Assembly: GCF_900112765.1 (NCBI RefSeq)
Contig: NZ_FOMZ01000011.1
Span: 1 to 64,000, forward strand
Source: Actinopolyspora alba
GTDB lineage: Bacteria; Actinomycetota; Actinomycetes; Mycobacteriales; Pseudonocardiaceae
Length of the DNA stretch: 64,000 nt
Direction: 5' to 3'
Under the pieces are notes generated by a model that searched no databases, was not told the DNA's origin, and saw nothing but the letters and a program-made list of their open reading frames with translations. Each line of letters begins with the position of its first letter. Positions within the stretch are counted from its first letter, which is position 1. This document shows, one piece after another, positions 1 to 11,800 of this stretch. A program made the translations under genes and the position numbers.

Positions 1-3000
1 GTTCCGGTGGTCAGTAATGTCACCGGGCAACTGTTGACGGGTGAGGAGATGTGCTCGCCGGGGTATTGGGCGCGGCATGTGCGGCAGCCGGTGCGGTTCG
101 CCGACGGTGTTGAGACGGCGTTGGCTGCTGGGGTGGATGTGTTCGTGGAGTGTGGTCCGGACAACACCGCCAGTGCGATGGCGGCCCAGTGCGTGCCGGA
201 TGACGTGGCGACCCGGTTGATTCCCGCCCTGCGTGCTGGGGGTGATTCGTCCGGCCAGTTGGGTGAGGCGGAATCCTTTGTGGCGGCGTTGGGCGCGTTG
301 CACACGGCCGGGCATGCCCCGGATTGGGACGCGTTCTACCACGGCAGTGGGGCCAAACCCGTGCTGTTGCCGACGTATGCGTTCCAGCGGGAGCACTACT
401 GGTTGAGTCCGCCCGAGGTGGTGGGGGCTGGTTCGGGTGTTGGTGATGTGTCGGGTGAGGTGTGTCGTTGGTCGTTGGGGGGAACGCGGCAGGTGCTTCC
501 TGCTGGTGGGGCGGTGCATGCGTTGCGGGTGGGTCCTGGGGTGCAGGCGTATTTGGCGGATCATCGGGTGTTTGGTCGGGTGGTGGTGCCGGGGGCGTTT
601 CATGTGTCGGTGTTGTTGGCGGTCGCGGCGAGTTGGTGGCCGGGCCGGTCGGTGGCGTTGGTGGATGTGCGGTTCGTGGCGGCGTTGGTGGTCGATGAGG
701 CCGAGGCCGACTTGCCGGTGCAGGTGCATCTGGTGCCTGACGATGACGACACGGGCGAGTCCGAGATGCTGCGGGCGACGGTGGCCAGTTGGCAGCACGA
801 CCAGTGGACCGTGCACGCCCACGCCCACCTCACACCCACCGACGAACCCGCCGGGCTTCCCGTACTTCCGGCCGTTCCGCCCCCGGAGGAGATGGAAACC
901 ACCGATTCACTCCTGGACTCCTTGCGTGCGGTGGAGGTCGACTGGGGGCCACGCTGGCGGTGGCTGTCCGGATTCCGGAACACCGGTGACGCCTGCCACG
1001 GCTCCTTCACGGTTCCGGAAGGCGTCGATCCAGAGGGGACTCCGGTACCCGCCGGCCTGCTCGACAACGCCTTCGCGGTGGCCATGTCGCTTTCCGGCCA
1101 CATCGAGGACGGCACACCGCAGTTGCCCTTCCACATCGAACGGCTCGTCTGGAACGGACGGCACCGCACGGTTCGAACCGCGACCGGCGCCGGTTCGAGT
1201 TCCCAGGAGTCGATGACACGGGTGGACGACCTCGTCGGTCGGGGCGCGGCCGGGGAACCGGTGTTTCACCTGGAGGGGTTCACCGCGCACCGGGCTCCGA
1301 TGCACCGATTTCTGGCTCCCCGACACGAGAACGACCTCTTCCGAATCGCGCTCGAACCTGTCGACCCCGATCCGATGCCGTCCGAGTCGACGAGCGGGGA
1401 GTCCCGAACCTTCCGGCACCTGCCCGCGTTCGAAACGGATGTCACCGCCCTGACGACCGAATCGACCGACACGGACGAGACACCGACGATCGTGGTGGAG
1501 TGGCCGGATCTCCCCCCGACCTCGGACGCTGTTCGAGATGCGACCAAGTGCGCGCTCTCCTGGATCCAGGCGTGGTTGGGCTCCGAAGTACTCGGACGGA
1601 CGCGGCTGGTGTGGGTGACGCGCAACGGGATGGCGATCGGTGACGAAGCGACGTCCCCGGCCGCTGCGGCGGTCTGGGGACTGGGCCGGACCGCGCAGTC
1701 GGAACACCCCGACCGATCCTTGGTACTGCTCGACGTCGATGCCGAGCTCGACCACGCCTCACTCGACAGTGCCCTGCGGGCACTGCCCCCCGACGAACCC
1801 CAGCTGGTGCTGCGTGGCGGGACCCCGCACGTCCCTCGACTCACCCCTGTCGAAGCCACGTCCTCGCTACCCGACACCACCGATGACTCAGGTGTTCGGT
1901 TCGACACCTCGGGTACCGTGCTCGTCACCGGGGCCACCGGTGGGCTCGGTCGCATCGTGAGCCGTCATCTCGTCACCGAGCACGGTGTTCGCCATCTGCT
2001 GCTGCTGTCGCGCTCCGGTACCGAAGCGCCCGGCGCCGACGACCTGGTCGCTGAGCTCGAGGAACTCGGTGCGGAGACGGTGACCCTCCGCGCGTGCGAC
2101 GTGTCCGTCCGCCAGGAGCTGGCGGCGGCGCTCGACACTATCCCCTCGGACCATCCGCTGCGTTCGGTCGTGCACGTGGCGGGAATCGTGGATGACGGTC
2201 TGCTCGCGGATCTCACCGACGCGCGGGTGGAGGCGACCCTTCGCGCCAAGGTCGACGCGGCGCTGCTGCTGCACGAGTTGACCGAGTCGACGCCGATGTC
2301 GGCGTTCGTGCTGTTCTCCTCGGTGGCGGGCACGTTCGGCAGTGCCGCCCAAGGTAGCTACGCGGCGGCCAACGCCGCGCTGGACGCGTTGGCGTCGCGA
2401 CGGAGAGCGCTGGGGTTGGCGGCGACGAGCCTGGCTTGGGGGCCGTGGTCCGAGTCCGGCATGGCGGCCGACATGGACGAGGCATTGCGGCGTCGGCTGC
2501 GGCGCGAGGGGTTGCGGTTCATCGACCCCGAGAGCGGGATGCGGCTGTTCGACGAGGCACTCGCCAGGCCCGAGGCGGTACTCGCGCCGGTACCACTGGA
2601 CCGCGGCGCCCTCCGGGAGGCGGGTGGTGTCGCGAGCGCACCGCCGCCGCTGCGCGGCCTCGTGCCGGCGCGGGAATCGAGCGAGCGTGCTCGGGAGGGG
2701 ACGACGCTCGCCGACACGCTGCTGCGGTCGTCGGAGGCGGAGCGTCCCCGTGTCGTGCTGGAGGCGGTGCGCGCGGAGATCGCGGCGGTACTCGGGTTCG
2801 GCTCCGCCGAAGCGTTGCCCGCACAGCAGGCCCTGCAGGAGCTCGGACTCGACTCGCTGATGGCGGTGGAGGTGCGCAACCGGTTGTCCGGGCTGGTCGG
2901 GGAGAAACTCCCGGTGGATCTCCTGTTCAGCTATCCCACCGCGCAGGCGCTCGCCGATCGCCTCTCGGAGCTCCTCACCCCGGACGAGGGGGAGCCCGAC

Positions 3001-3210
3001 GAGGCCGAGCAGGCGCGCGAGCTCGTGGCCGCGTTGGAACGCTTCTCACCGGAAGCGCTCGAGCGCAGCGGAGCGACACGGCGGTTGCTCGATCTGACGT
3101 ATCGGCAGCGGCAGAGCCAGGACGACCAGCACGTGGAACGGCAGGAACTCGAGGAAGCCTCGGACGAGGAGCTGCTCGAAATCCTCGACGAAGAGATCTC
3201 GAACCGGTGA
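1..3210 (+). CDS. Type I polyketide synthase, partial: AT(C-term)-DH-KR-ACP
   Basis: The reading frame is open to the left edge, so KS and most of AT lie outside. The remaining AT tail (YWARHVRQPVRFADGV) resembles malonyl-CoA-specific ATs, but the diagnostic motif is not visible. DH follows with an intact HxxxGxxxxP motif (ADHRVFGRVVVP, His codon 562-564), and Asp is kept in the second motif (LLDNAF, 1063-1065), so DH should be active. KR has the NADPH motif TGATGGLG, a VDD version of the B-type LDD motif, and the catalytic Tyr in SYAAANA. ACP carries LGLDSL with the phosphopantetheine Ser codon at 2854-2856. An acidic C-terminal tail looks like a docking segment for the next PKS. No ER domain is present, so the module should leave a double bond. 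Base composition changes sharply near 720. Confidence 0.95.
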   Translation, partial: VPVVSNVTGQLLTGEEMCSPGYWARHVRQPVRFADGVETALAAGVDVFVECGPDNTASAMAAQCVPDDVATRLIPALRAGGDSSGQLGEAESFVAALGALHTAGHAPDWDAFYHGSGAKPVLLPTYAFQREHYWLSPPEVVGAGSGVGDVSGEVCRWSLGGTRQVLPAGGAVHALRVGPGVQAYLADHRVFGRVVVPGAFHVSVLLAVAASWWPGRSVALVDVRFVAALVVDEAEADLPVQVHLVPDDDDTGESEMLRATVASWQHDQWTVHAHAHLTPTDEPAGLPVLPAVPPPEEMETTDSLLDSLRAVEVDWGPRWRWLSGFRNTGDACHGSFTVPEGVDPEGTPVPAGLLDNAFAVAMSLSGHIEDGTPQLPFHIERLVWNGRHRTVRTATGAGSSSQESMTRVDDLVGRGAAGEPVFHLEGFTAHRAPMHRFLAPRHENDLFRIALEPVDPDPMPSESTSGESRTFRHLPAFETDVTALTTESTDTDETPTIVVEWPDLPPTSDAVRDATKCALSWIQAWLGSEVLGRTRLVWVTRNGMAIGDEATSPAAAAVWGLGRTAQSEHPDRSLVLLDVDAELDHASLDSALRALPPDEPQLVLRGGTPHVPRLTPVEATSSLPDTTDDSGVRFDTSGTVLVTGATGGLGRIVSRHLVTEHGVRHLLLLSRSGTEAPGADDLVAELEELGAETVTLRACDVSVRQELAAALDTIPSDHPLRSVVHVAGIVDDGLLADLTDARVEATLRAKVDAALLLHELTESTPMSAFVLFSSVAGTFGSAAQGSYAAANAALDALASRRRALGLAATSLAWGPWSESGMAADMDEALRRRLRREGLRFIDPESGMRLFDEALARPEAVLAPVPLDRGALREAGGVASAPPPLRGLVPARESSERAREGTTLADTLLRSSEAERPRVVLEAVRAEIAAVLGFGSAEALPAQQALQELGLDSLMAVEVRNRLSGLVGEKLPVDLLFSYPTAQALADRLSELLTPDEGEPDEAEQARELVAALERFSPEALERSGATRRLLDLTYRQRQSQDDQHVERQELEEASDEELLEILDEEISNR

Positions 3211-3285
3211 GCCCACCCGGGCCGGACGGACACCCCACTCCCGGACACCGGCTGGAATCCGGCTCCCTCGGAAAGGTTATTCGAC

Positions 3286-6200
3286 TTGGCGACCGACCCA
3301 GAGCTACGCACGTATCTGAAGCGGGCGACCGCGGAGCTGAAGGAGACCAAGCGCCGACTCGCCGACGAGCTGCACCGCAACAACGAGCCGATCGCCATCG
3401 TGTCGATGGCCGGACGCTACCCGGGGGGAGCCGACACGCCCGAGGGACTGTGGCAGCTGCTCGACGAGGGGCGTGACGGTATCGGCGACTTCCCGGATCG
3501 TCCGGAGTGGAACGTCGAGGACGTCTACGATCCCGATCCGGACGCGCCGGGGCGCTCGACGGCCAAGGAAGGCGGTTTCCTGCACGACGCGGGCCTGTTC
3601 GACCCCGAGTTCTTCGGGATCAGCCCGAAAGAGGCCGAGCGGTTCGACCCGCAGCAGCGCGTGCTCCTCGAGACCTGCTGGGAACTCCTGGAACGCGCGC
3701 GGGTGCCGCCATCCTCCCTGGAGGGCAGCCTCACCGGCGTCTACGCGGGCGTCATGTACAACGACTACCTGTCGCGGTTGGGGCACGACAACACGAACTT
3801 CGACGGGCACAACGTCGCGGCAGGCGCGGGAAGTCTCGTCTCCGGACGCATCGCCTACACGCTCGGGCTCCAGGGACCCGCCGTCTCGGTGGACACCGCC
3901 TGCAGCTCGTCGCTGGTCACCATCCACACCGCGATGCAGGCGCTGCGGCGTGGTGAGTGCGACCTCGCGCTCGCGGGCGGGGTCACGGTGATGGCCACCC
4001 CCTCGATCCTCATCGAGTTCAGCAGGCAGTACGCGGCGGCGCCGGACGGTCGCTGCAAACCGTTCTCCGCCGACGCGAACGGTGTGGGTTGGGCGGAGGG
4101 CTGCGGGATGCTGCTGCTCGAACGGCTCTCGGACGCGCGGGCCAACGGACGCGAGGTGCTGGCGGTGCTGCGCTCGAGCGCCACCAACCAGGACGGTCGC
4201 AGTCAGGGGCTGATCGCGCCGAACGGTCCTTCGCAGGAGCGGGTGATGCGGGCCGCGCTGACCGCGGCAGGCCTCGGTCCGGAAGACGTGGACGCGGTGG
4301 AGGCGCACGGCACCGGCACGACGCTCGGCGATCCGATGGAGGCCAACGCCGTACTGGCGACCTACGGCACGGGACGTGGCCCGGAGGCGCCGCTGTACCT
4401 GGGCTCCGTCAAGTCCAACTTCGGCCACACGCAGGCGGCCGCTGGTGCGGCCGGTGTGATGAAGATGGTGCTCGCGCTCCGGAACGAGCGGTTACCCCGA
4501 TCGCTGTACGCCGAGAAGCCGTCGACCGGCGTCGACTGGTCGACGGGGCACGTCCGGCTGCTCGCGGAACCCGTGCCCTGGCCACGCCGGGAGGAGCACG
4601 TCCGCCGCGCGGGCGTGAGTTCGTTCGGGATCTCCGGTACCAACGCCCACCTCGTCGTCGAGGAGGCACCGCTGCCCCCCGAACCGGACGAGGACGGCTC
4701 CGACCCGACCCCGCGCTCGGAGCTCGACACCGCGCCGCGAGCACTTCCGACCCCGTTGCCGCTGGTCCTGTCCGGACGCGGTGCGCAAGCCCTCCGTGCC
4801 AACGCCGCACGCCTCGCCGAGCGCCTGGCCCCACGGCTCGCCGCCGCGGAATCCGACGAAGCCGCCACCGCACTCCGGGACGTGGCCTGGAGCCTGGTCA
4901 CGACACGCGACGTGCACCGGGAACGGCTCGCGCTTCCCGTCGGCGGCGAGGACGCCGTCGACGCGCTCCGGTCGGTCGCCGAGGGGACGATGCCGTCCGG
5001 TGCTGTCCGGGCGCGCGGAGAGCGATCGCAGGTGGTCTTCGTCTTCCCCGGCCAGGGCAGCCAGCATCCCGGCATGTGCCGCGAGCTGCTCGCCGACCGC
5101 GTGTTCCGCCAGGCGCTCGACGAGTGCGATCGGGCGCTTCGCCCCCACACCGACTTCTCGGTGGTCGAGCTGCTGGAGGCCGACGACGAGGCGCAACGTG
5201 AGGCTATGGAACGGGTGACGGTGGTCCAGCCGCTGCTGTTCGCCGTGGCGGTCGCGATCGCGCGTCTCTGGCGGAGCCGGGGTGTCCAGCCGTCCGGGGT
5301 GGTCGGTCACAGCCAGGGGGAGGTCGCGGCAGCGGTCGTCGCGGGGAGCCTGAGCCTGGCGGACGCGGCGCGCGTCGTCGCGGTGCGCAGCCGCCTCGTC
5401 GAAGGTCTGGACGGGGACGGTGGGATGGCCGGTGTCGGGTTGCCGGTGGAGGAGGTGGAACGGCGTCTCGCCGGGCGCGACGGTCTCTCGGTCGCCACGG
5501 TCAACACCACCGGGTCCACGGGTGTGGCAGGCGATCGTGCCGAACTCGAACGCTTCATGTCCGAGCTGGACGCCGAGGGTGTGTTCTGCCGCCGCATCGC
5601 GGTCGACTACGCCTCCCACTCACCGCAGGTGGATCCGATCCTGGATCCGATCCGCCGGGAGCTGGCCGCACTGGCCCCCGGTGCGGGTGAGGTCCCGATC
5701 TACTCGACGGTGCGCGGTGAGCGGCTCACCGGTGCGGAGCTGAACGGTGCTTACTGGGCCGACAACCTGCGGCATCCGGTGCGCCTGGATCGCGCCCTGA
5801 CCGCGCTGGCCCCAGGCGGCCGGACCGCGTTCCTGGAGATCAGCGCGCATCCGCTGCTGACCGCACCGCTGCGAGGGGACGGTCACGAGGCGGTCGTCGG
5901 GTCCCTGGTTCGGGACGAGGATCCCCGGGCTCGGTTGCGGATCGCCGCGGCGGAACTGTTCGCCCACGGCATCCCGGTGGACTGGAACACGGTCTGGGAC
6001 GGTTCCCGGGCACGTGCCGTCGAGCTGCCGACCTACGCGTTCCAGCGGGAGCACTACTGGCTGGACGTCCCGGAGACCTCGCGAGGCGACGCCCGGACCC
6101 TCGGTCTCGAAGCGGGAGAACACCCGATCGCGGTGGCCCGCACGCAGCTGCCGGACGGCAGCGTGCTGTTCTCCGGCGGCTTCGAGCCCGCCACACATCC

Positions 6201-8781
6201 CTGGCTGTTCGAGCAACGTGTCCACGAGACACCGGTCGTTCCCGCGGCCGCGGTGGTCGAACTGGTGCTGCACGCCGCTGTCGAACTGGGAGCCGATCTC
6301 ACCTCGTTGACCGTCGATTCCCAGTGGCCGCTCGACGACCGGCGTGCGTGGCGCGTCCAGCTCACGGTGAGCCCCGGCGACGAGAGCGGGGCGCGTTCGG
6401 TCGTCGTGCGCGGTAGGCCTCGGGACGCGGGCGAGGACGAACCGTGGACCACGCACGCGAACGCGACACTGACCGGGGATGAGTCCCCCGGCCAGGCGCT
6501 CGACGCGCTCGGGGAGTGGCCGCCGGGGGGAGCGGAACCGGCAGCGGTGGAAACCGGCGACCGGCTGGTGGGGCGCGGTATCGACATCGGCCCCGCCTTT
6601 CCCCCGGTGGAGACGGTTCGCAACAGCGGGGACACGTGGTTCGTCGAGGCCCCGCTGCCCGAGGACCTGGCCACGGACGTCGATTCGAACGGGGCCGAGT
6701 CCTTCCGGCTGCATCCCGCGCTACTGGAGACGGTGGTGCAGACCGTGGCCGCCCACGCCATCGACACCGAGGGGCCACTGCTGCCCGTCGAGTGGCGGGG
6801 GGTGCGGTTGCACGCGTTCGCCGTGACGGCGTTCCGGGCACGCGTCACCCGCGTCGACGACGCGGAGTTCCGGATCGAGCTGTTCGACCCGACCGGCTCG
6901 CCGGTGGCCACGGTGGACCGGTGTTCCTTCCGTCCCGTCGCGACCGAGGACCTTCCGCAGCCGCCACGGCGACCGGCGACTTCGCTGCACCGAGTGGAAA
7001 CCCGTCCGGTTCCGGCACGACAGGATCCGGACGAGCCGAAGCCCGTGCGCGTCGTGCGCTTCCCGGACTTCGAACCCACCTCCGAGGGCATCCGGGAGGC
7101 GACTCGCCGGGGACTCGCCCTGCTCCAGGACTCGCTCGCCGCCGACGCCCCGGAAGGTGAGCGCGTCGTGTGGGTCCTGCGCGACGCGGTCGCCACCGGC
7201 GACGACGATCACCCCCCGAACCCCGCCATGTCTGCCGTGTGGGGACTCGGCCGGTCGTTCTCGGCCGAACACCCCGAGCACGGGCTCGCGCTCCTGGACA
7301 CCGACACCGATCGGGACGAGGCGGACCTCACGGCACTCGTGCGGCGCGCACCGGAGGAGGAGAACCAACTCGTGGAGCGCGGTGGAGTCCTCACGGCACT
7401 CCGCCTGGTCCGCGCCCCGGACTCCGAGCCCGGGGAGGACACCGCTGAGGAATCGTCGCTCGCGTCAGGGACGGTGCTGGTCACCGGAGGAACCGGCGGA
7501 CTCGCCCGATTCACCTGCCATCATCTCGTCGCCCGACACGGGGTGCGGCACCTGGTGCTGCTCTCCCGGTCCGGGAAGCGGGCGGCCGGTGCCGAGGCGC
7601 TGGTACACGAGCTCGAAGCGGCCGGTGCGGAGACGGTCACCGTCACGGCCTGCGACGTCGGTGATCGGGCGCGACTGGCGGAAGCACTCGGTGACATCCC
7701 GCCGGAGCGCCCGTTGACGGGTGTGTTCCACACCGCGGGCGTCCTCGACGACGGCTTGATCGGTGATCTCACGCCGGAACGCCTCGACACCGTGCTGCGA
7801 CCGAAGGTGGACGGTGCGCTGCACCTGCACGAGCTGACCGAGAACATCCAGCTGTCCGCTTTCGTGCTGTTCTCCTCGGTGGCGGGCACCATCGGTGGTC
7901 CCGGCCAGGCCAACTACGCGGCGGCGAACGCGGCTCTCGACGCCCTGGCCGAGCTCCGCGCGCACCGAGGGCTTCCCGCGCTCAGCCTGGCCTGGGGCGT
8001 TTGGTCGGAGGCGGGCCTGGCGACCGAACTGGACGAACAGCTCCGGAAACGACTCGACCGCACGGGCATGCTGCCGATCGACCGCGAGTCCGGTACGGCG
8101 CTGCTGGACGCCGCACTGCGCGGATCGACCACCGTGGTCACCCCGGCTCCGATCGACACGGCACTGCTGCGGCGGCGCGTCACCACCCGGCCGGAGACCG
8201 TGCCCGTCATGCTCAGGTCCCTGATCCGGGGACCTCTTCGACGGGCCGCCGACGGGCGCGGCACCGGTTCCGAACTGGCCACCCGGCTCGAACGGCTCCC
8301 GGAAGCGGAGCGAGATCCAGCGCTGCTCGAGGCGGTGCGCGGCGAGCTCGCCGTCGTCCTGGGGCTGTCGGGTGCGTCGGCGGTTCCGTCGGATCGTCCG
8401 GTCCGCGAGCTCGGTCTCGACTCGCTGATGGCCGTCGAGTCCCGCAACCGGCTGGCGGCACTGGTCGGTGCGCCGCTCTCGGCGAACCTCCTGTTCGACC
8501 ACCCCACGCCGGAGGACCTCGCCGACGTGCTCGGGGAGAAGCTCGGCTGGGGGGCCGGTGCCACGCGGCGGAACGTGAGCGACGAGGAGACGCGCATCCG
8601 GGATCTCCTCGCCACGGTACCGCTCGCACGGCTGCGGGAGACCGGTCTGCTCACCCCGCTACTGGAGGTGGCCGAAGGTGTCGGCACCGAAGACACCGGG
8701 GACTCCACCGAGTCCGGGGAGATCGACTCGATGAACGTGGACGACCTCCTTCGCCTCGTCGACGAGGAACAGGGCGAATAG
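3286..8781 (+). CDS. Type I polyketide synthase, one module: KS-AT-DH(inactive)-KR-ACP
   Basis: This is a single extension module of 1831 residues. The start is TTG, preceded by GAAAGG, and opens an N-terminal coiled-coil docking segment (about 1-35). KS has TACSSS (Cys206), EAHGTGT and KSNFGH. AT has GHSQGE (Ser676) and YASH (from Tyr775), the established signature of methylmalonyl-CoA-specific ATs. The DH-like region (about 940-1230) has Gln977 where the catalytic His belongs ([12 protein letters not shown]), and Glu1148 replaces the Asp of HPALLD. Dehydration is therefore not expected. KR has [11 protein letters not shown] (B-type stereochemistry) and Tyr1544. ACP Ser is 1713. The predicted product step is an alpha-methyl, beta-hydroxy unit. 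The gene starts 75 bp after the upstream PKS gene and lies 43 bp before the next, so all three are probably one operon. Confidence 0.96.
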   Translation: MATDPELRTYLKRATAELKETKRRLADELHRNNEPIAIVSMAGRYPGGADTPEGLWQLLDEGRDGIGDFPDRPEWNVEDVYDPDPDAPGRSTAKEGGFLHDAGLFDPEFFGISPKEAERFDPQQRVLLETCWELLERARVPPSSLEGSLTGVYAGVMYNDYLSRLGHDNTNFDGHNVAAGAGSLVSGRIAYTLGLQGPAVSVDTACSSSLVTIHTAMQALRRGECDLALAGGVTVMATPSILIEFSRQYAAAPDGRCKPFSADANGVGWAEGCGMLLLERLSDARANGREVLAVLRSSATNQDGRSQGLIAPNGPSQERVMRAALTAAGLGPEDVDAVEAHGTGTTLGDPMEANAVLATYGTGRGPEAPLYLGSVKSNFGHTQAAAGAAGVMKMVLALRNERLPRSLYAEKPSTGVDWSTGHVRLLAEPVPWPRREEHVRRAGVSSFGISGTNAHLVVEEAPLPPEPDEDGSDPTPRSELDTAPRALPTPLPLVLSGRGAQALRANAARLAERLAPRLAAAESDEAATALRDVAWSLVTTRDVHRERLALPVGGEDAVDALRSVAEGTMPSGAVRARGERSQVVFVFPGQGSQHPGMCRELLADRVFRQALDECDRALRPHTDFSVVELLEADDEAQREAMERVTVVQPLLFAVAVAIARLWRSRGVQPSGVVGHSQGEVAAAVVAGSLSLADAARVVAVRSRLVEGLDGDGGMAGVGLPVEEVERRLAGRDGLSVATVNTTGSTGVAGDRAELERFMSELDAEGVFCRRIAVDYASHSPQVDPILDPIRRELAALAPGAGEVPIYSTVRGERLTGAELNGAYWADNLRHPVRLDRALTALAPGGRTAFLEISAHPLLTAPLRGDGHEAVVGSLVRDEDPRARLRIAAAELFAHGIPVDWNTVWDGSRARAVELPTYAFQREHYWLDVPETSRGDARTLGLEAGEHPIAVARTQLPDGSVLFSGGFEPATHPWLFEQRVHETPVVPAAAVVELVLHAAVELGADLTSLTVDSQWPLDDRRAWRVQLTVSPGDESGARSVVVRGRPRDAGEDEPWTTHANATLTGDESPGQALDALGEWPPGGAEPAAVETGDRLVGRGIDIGPAFPPVETVRNSGDTWFVEAPLPEDLATDVDSNGAESFRLHPALLETVVQTVAAHAIDTEGPLLPVEWRGVRLHAFAVTAFRARVTRVDDAEFRIELFDPTGSPVATVDRCSFRPVATEDLPQPPRRPATSLHRVETRPVPARQDPDEPKPVRVVRFPDFEPTSEGIREATRRGLALLQDSLAADAPEGERVVWVLRDAVATGDDDHPPNPAMSAVWGLGRSFSAEHPEHGLALLDTDTDRDEADLTALVRRAPEEENQLVERGGVLTALRLVRAPDSEPGEDTAEESSLASGTVLVTGGTGGLARFTCHHLVARHGVRHLVLLSRSGKRAAGAEALVHELEAAGAETVTVTACDVGDRARLAEALGDIPPERPLTGVFHTAGVLDDGLIGDLTPERLDTVLRPKVDGALHLHELTENIQLSAFVLFSSVAGTIGGPGQANYAAANAALDALAELRAHRGLPALSLAWGVWSEAGLATELDEQLRKRLDRTGMLPIDRESGTALLDAALRGSTTVVTPAPIDTALLRRRVTTRPETVPVMLRSLIRGPLRRAADGRGTGSELATRLERLPEAERDPALLEAVRGELAVVLGLSGASAVPSDRPVRELGLDSLMAVESRNRLAALVGAPLSANLLFDHPTPEDLADVLGEKLGWGAGATRRNVSDEETRIRDLLATVPLARLRETGLLTPLLEVAEGVGTEDTGDSTESGEIDSMNVDDLLRLVDEEQGE

Positions 8782-8824
8782 CCGGACCACGACCGGCAAC
8801 CCCACGCGACGCCGAGAGGTACTC

Positions 8825-11800
8825 ATGCCCGACCAGGAAAAGCTCACCGAAGCCCTTCGAGCCTCGTTGAAGAAGTCCGAGCGGCTGCAGCAGGAAAAAC
8901 GCGCGCTCGTCGCCTCGACGCGCGAACCGATCGCGATCGTGTCGATGGCGTGCCGCTATCCGGGTGATGCGCACACCCCGGAGGACTTCTGGGACCTCCT
9001 CACCGAGGGCAGGGACGCGATCACGTCGTTCCCGGAACGGCCCGGCTTCGACCGGGACCGCCTCTACGATCCGGATCCGGACGCGCCGGGTAAGTCATAC
9101 GGATACGAGGGGGGCTTTCTGCACGAGGCCGGTGAGTTCGACCCCGCCTTCTTCGGGATCAGCCCCCGGGAGGCGCGGCACATCGATCCGCAGCAGCGGC
9201 TGCTCCTCGAGACGTCGTGGGAGACCTTCGAACGTGCCGGGATCCGCCCCTCGTCGCTGGCGCGCAGCTCGACCGGTGTGTACACGGGTCTCTTCCCGAA
9301 CTTCTACGCCACCGGCGACCTCGAAGAACTGGACGGGCACGCCACAGCCGGATCGCTGCCGAGCGCCGCGTCCGGGCGGATCTCCTACACGCTCGGGCTG
9401 GAAGGACCCGCGGTGTCGGTCGACACCGCCTGCAGTTCCTGCCTGACCGCGCTCCACCTCGCGATGCAGGGACTGCGCCGCGGCGATTGCGACCTCGCGC
9501 TCGCCGGTGGGGTGACGGTGATGACCAGCCCGGCCGGTTTCGTCGAGTTCAGCAGACAGCGGGGCATGGCCCCCGACGGTCGTTGCAAGGCCTTCTCCGA
9601 GCACGCCGACGGCATGGGCTTCGGCGAGGGGTGCGGCATGCTGCTGCTCGAACGCCTCTCCGACGCCCAGCGGCGGGGGCACGAGGTGCTTGCCGTGCTG
9701 CGGGCGAGCGCGGTCAACCAGGACGGCCGCAGCCAAGGGCTCACCGCCCCGAACGGCCCCTCGCAGGAGCGGGTGATCCGAGCCGCACTCGAATCGGCCG
9801 AGCTGTCCCCAGCCGATGTGGACGCGGTCGAGGCGCACGGGACCGGTACCACGCTCGGCGATCCCATCGAGGCCAACGCCCTGTTGTCGACCTACGGCGC
9901 GGACCGTGCCGGGCGGGATCCGTTGCGGCTCGGCTCGGTCAAGTCCAACATCGCCCACGGCCAGGCCGCCGCGGGCGCGGCTGGCGTGATGAAGATGGTG
10001 CTCGCGCTGCGCAACGAGCTGTTGCCGCGCTCGCTGCACGCCGAGGAGCCGAGCCGGCACATCGACTGGTCCACCGGAAACATCGAACTGCTCACCGAGC
10101 CCACCCCGTGGCCCGAGCGCGCGGGGCACGTGCGGCGCGCGGGCGTGAGCTCCTTCGGGCTGTCCGGGACCAACGCGCACGTCATCGTCGAGGAAGCACC
10201 CGCTCCTTCGGCGAAGTCCGAGACCGAGCCATCCGTCGACCACCCCGGGACGGAGGGCGACATCCCGACTCCCGCGACCGTTCCGCTCCTGCTGTCGGGG
10301 CACTCCGAGGACGCGGTGCGCGCGAACGCGGCGCGGCTGGCCGATCATCTCGAAGCCCGATCCGACGACCACCGGGTCTCTCTGGTGGACACCGCCTACA
10401 GCCTGGCCACCACCCGTGACGCGTTCCGGCACCGCCTCGTCGTTCCGGCAGCCGGGACGACGGAGGCGATCGAGCGGTTGCGTGCGTGCGCGGCGGGTTC
10501 GCGGCCGAGCGGAACGGTACTGGCGATCGCGAAACGGAACCAACCGGTCTTCGTCCTCCCCGGGCAGGGCAGCCAGTACCCGGGGATGTGCCGCTCGCTG
10601 CTCGGGGAAGCGGTTTTCCGCGAGGCGCTGGTCGAGTGCGACGAAGTCCTTCGCGGGCGAGTGGGATTCTCCGTGGTCGAACTCCTGGAGTCCGACGACG
10701 AGGAGCAGCGCGAGGCGATGGCCCGGGTGGACGTGGCCCAGCCGCTGCTGTTCGCGGTCTCGGTGGCCCTCGGCAGGCTCTGGGAGTCGTGGGGAGTGTC
10801 CCCGGCGGCCGTCGTCGGGCACAGCCAGGGCGAGGTGGGCGCCGCCGTGATCGCCGGTGCGCTCACCCTCGACGAGGGGGCCCGCGTCGTCGCGGTGCGC
10901 AGTCGGCTGATCCGGGGGCTCGACGGCGACGGCGCGATGGGCAGCGTCGGACTGCCCGTCGACGAGGTCGAGCGGCGCCTCGCCGAGCGGGAGCCGGGGC
11001 TGTCGGTGGCGGTGGTCAACACCGCAGAGTCCACCGTGGTCGCCGGAGACACGGGCGCGCTCGACGCGCTGCTCGGCGAGCTGGACGCCGAGGGGGTGTT
11101 CTGCCGCCGCATCGCGGTGGACTACGCCTCGCACTCGCCGCAGGTGGACCCGATCCTCGACGCGATCGTTTCCGAGCTCTCGGAGCTGGCGCCACGCGAG
11201 GGACGCGTCCCGATCTGCTCCACGGTGCGCGGTGAACGACTCGACGGGAGCGAACTCGACGGCGGTTACTGGGCCGACAACCTGCGCCTGCCGGTTCGGC
11301 TGGACCTGGCGCTCGAGGCACTCGCCCCCGGTGACGAGACGGCGTTCCTGGAGCTGAGCGCGCACCCGCTGCTCGTGGCCGCACTGACCGGCAGCGGCCA
11401 CGAGGCGGTGGTGGGTTCGCTGCACCGCGACGCCGACGCCGCGAGCCGCGTCCGCGTCGCGGCGGCGGAGCTCTTCGCGCACGGGATCACCGTCGACCGG
11501 GACGCCGTCCACTCCGGAGCGGGTGCCAAGCCGGTGGCACTTCCCACCTACGCGTTCCAGCGGCAGCACTACTGGCTCGAATCGGACCGCACATCGCCCC
11601 AGGACCTCACCGACTTGGGGCTGGACACCTCCGAGCACGCGCTTCTCGGTGGACGAACCGACCGGCCCGACGGCGGTGTCGTGTTCACCGGCCTGGTCGC
11701 GCCGACGGGCCGGTGGCCGGCGGGATGCGATGTTCACGACACGACGATGGTCCCCGCCGCCGCGCTGCTCGATGCGGTACTGTACGCGCTCTCGACCGTC

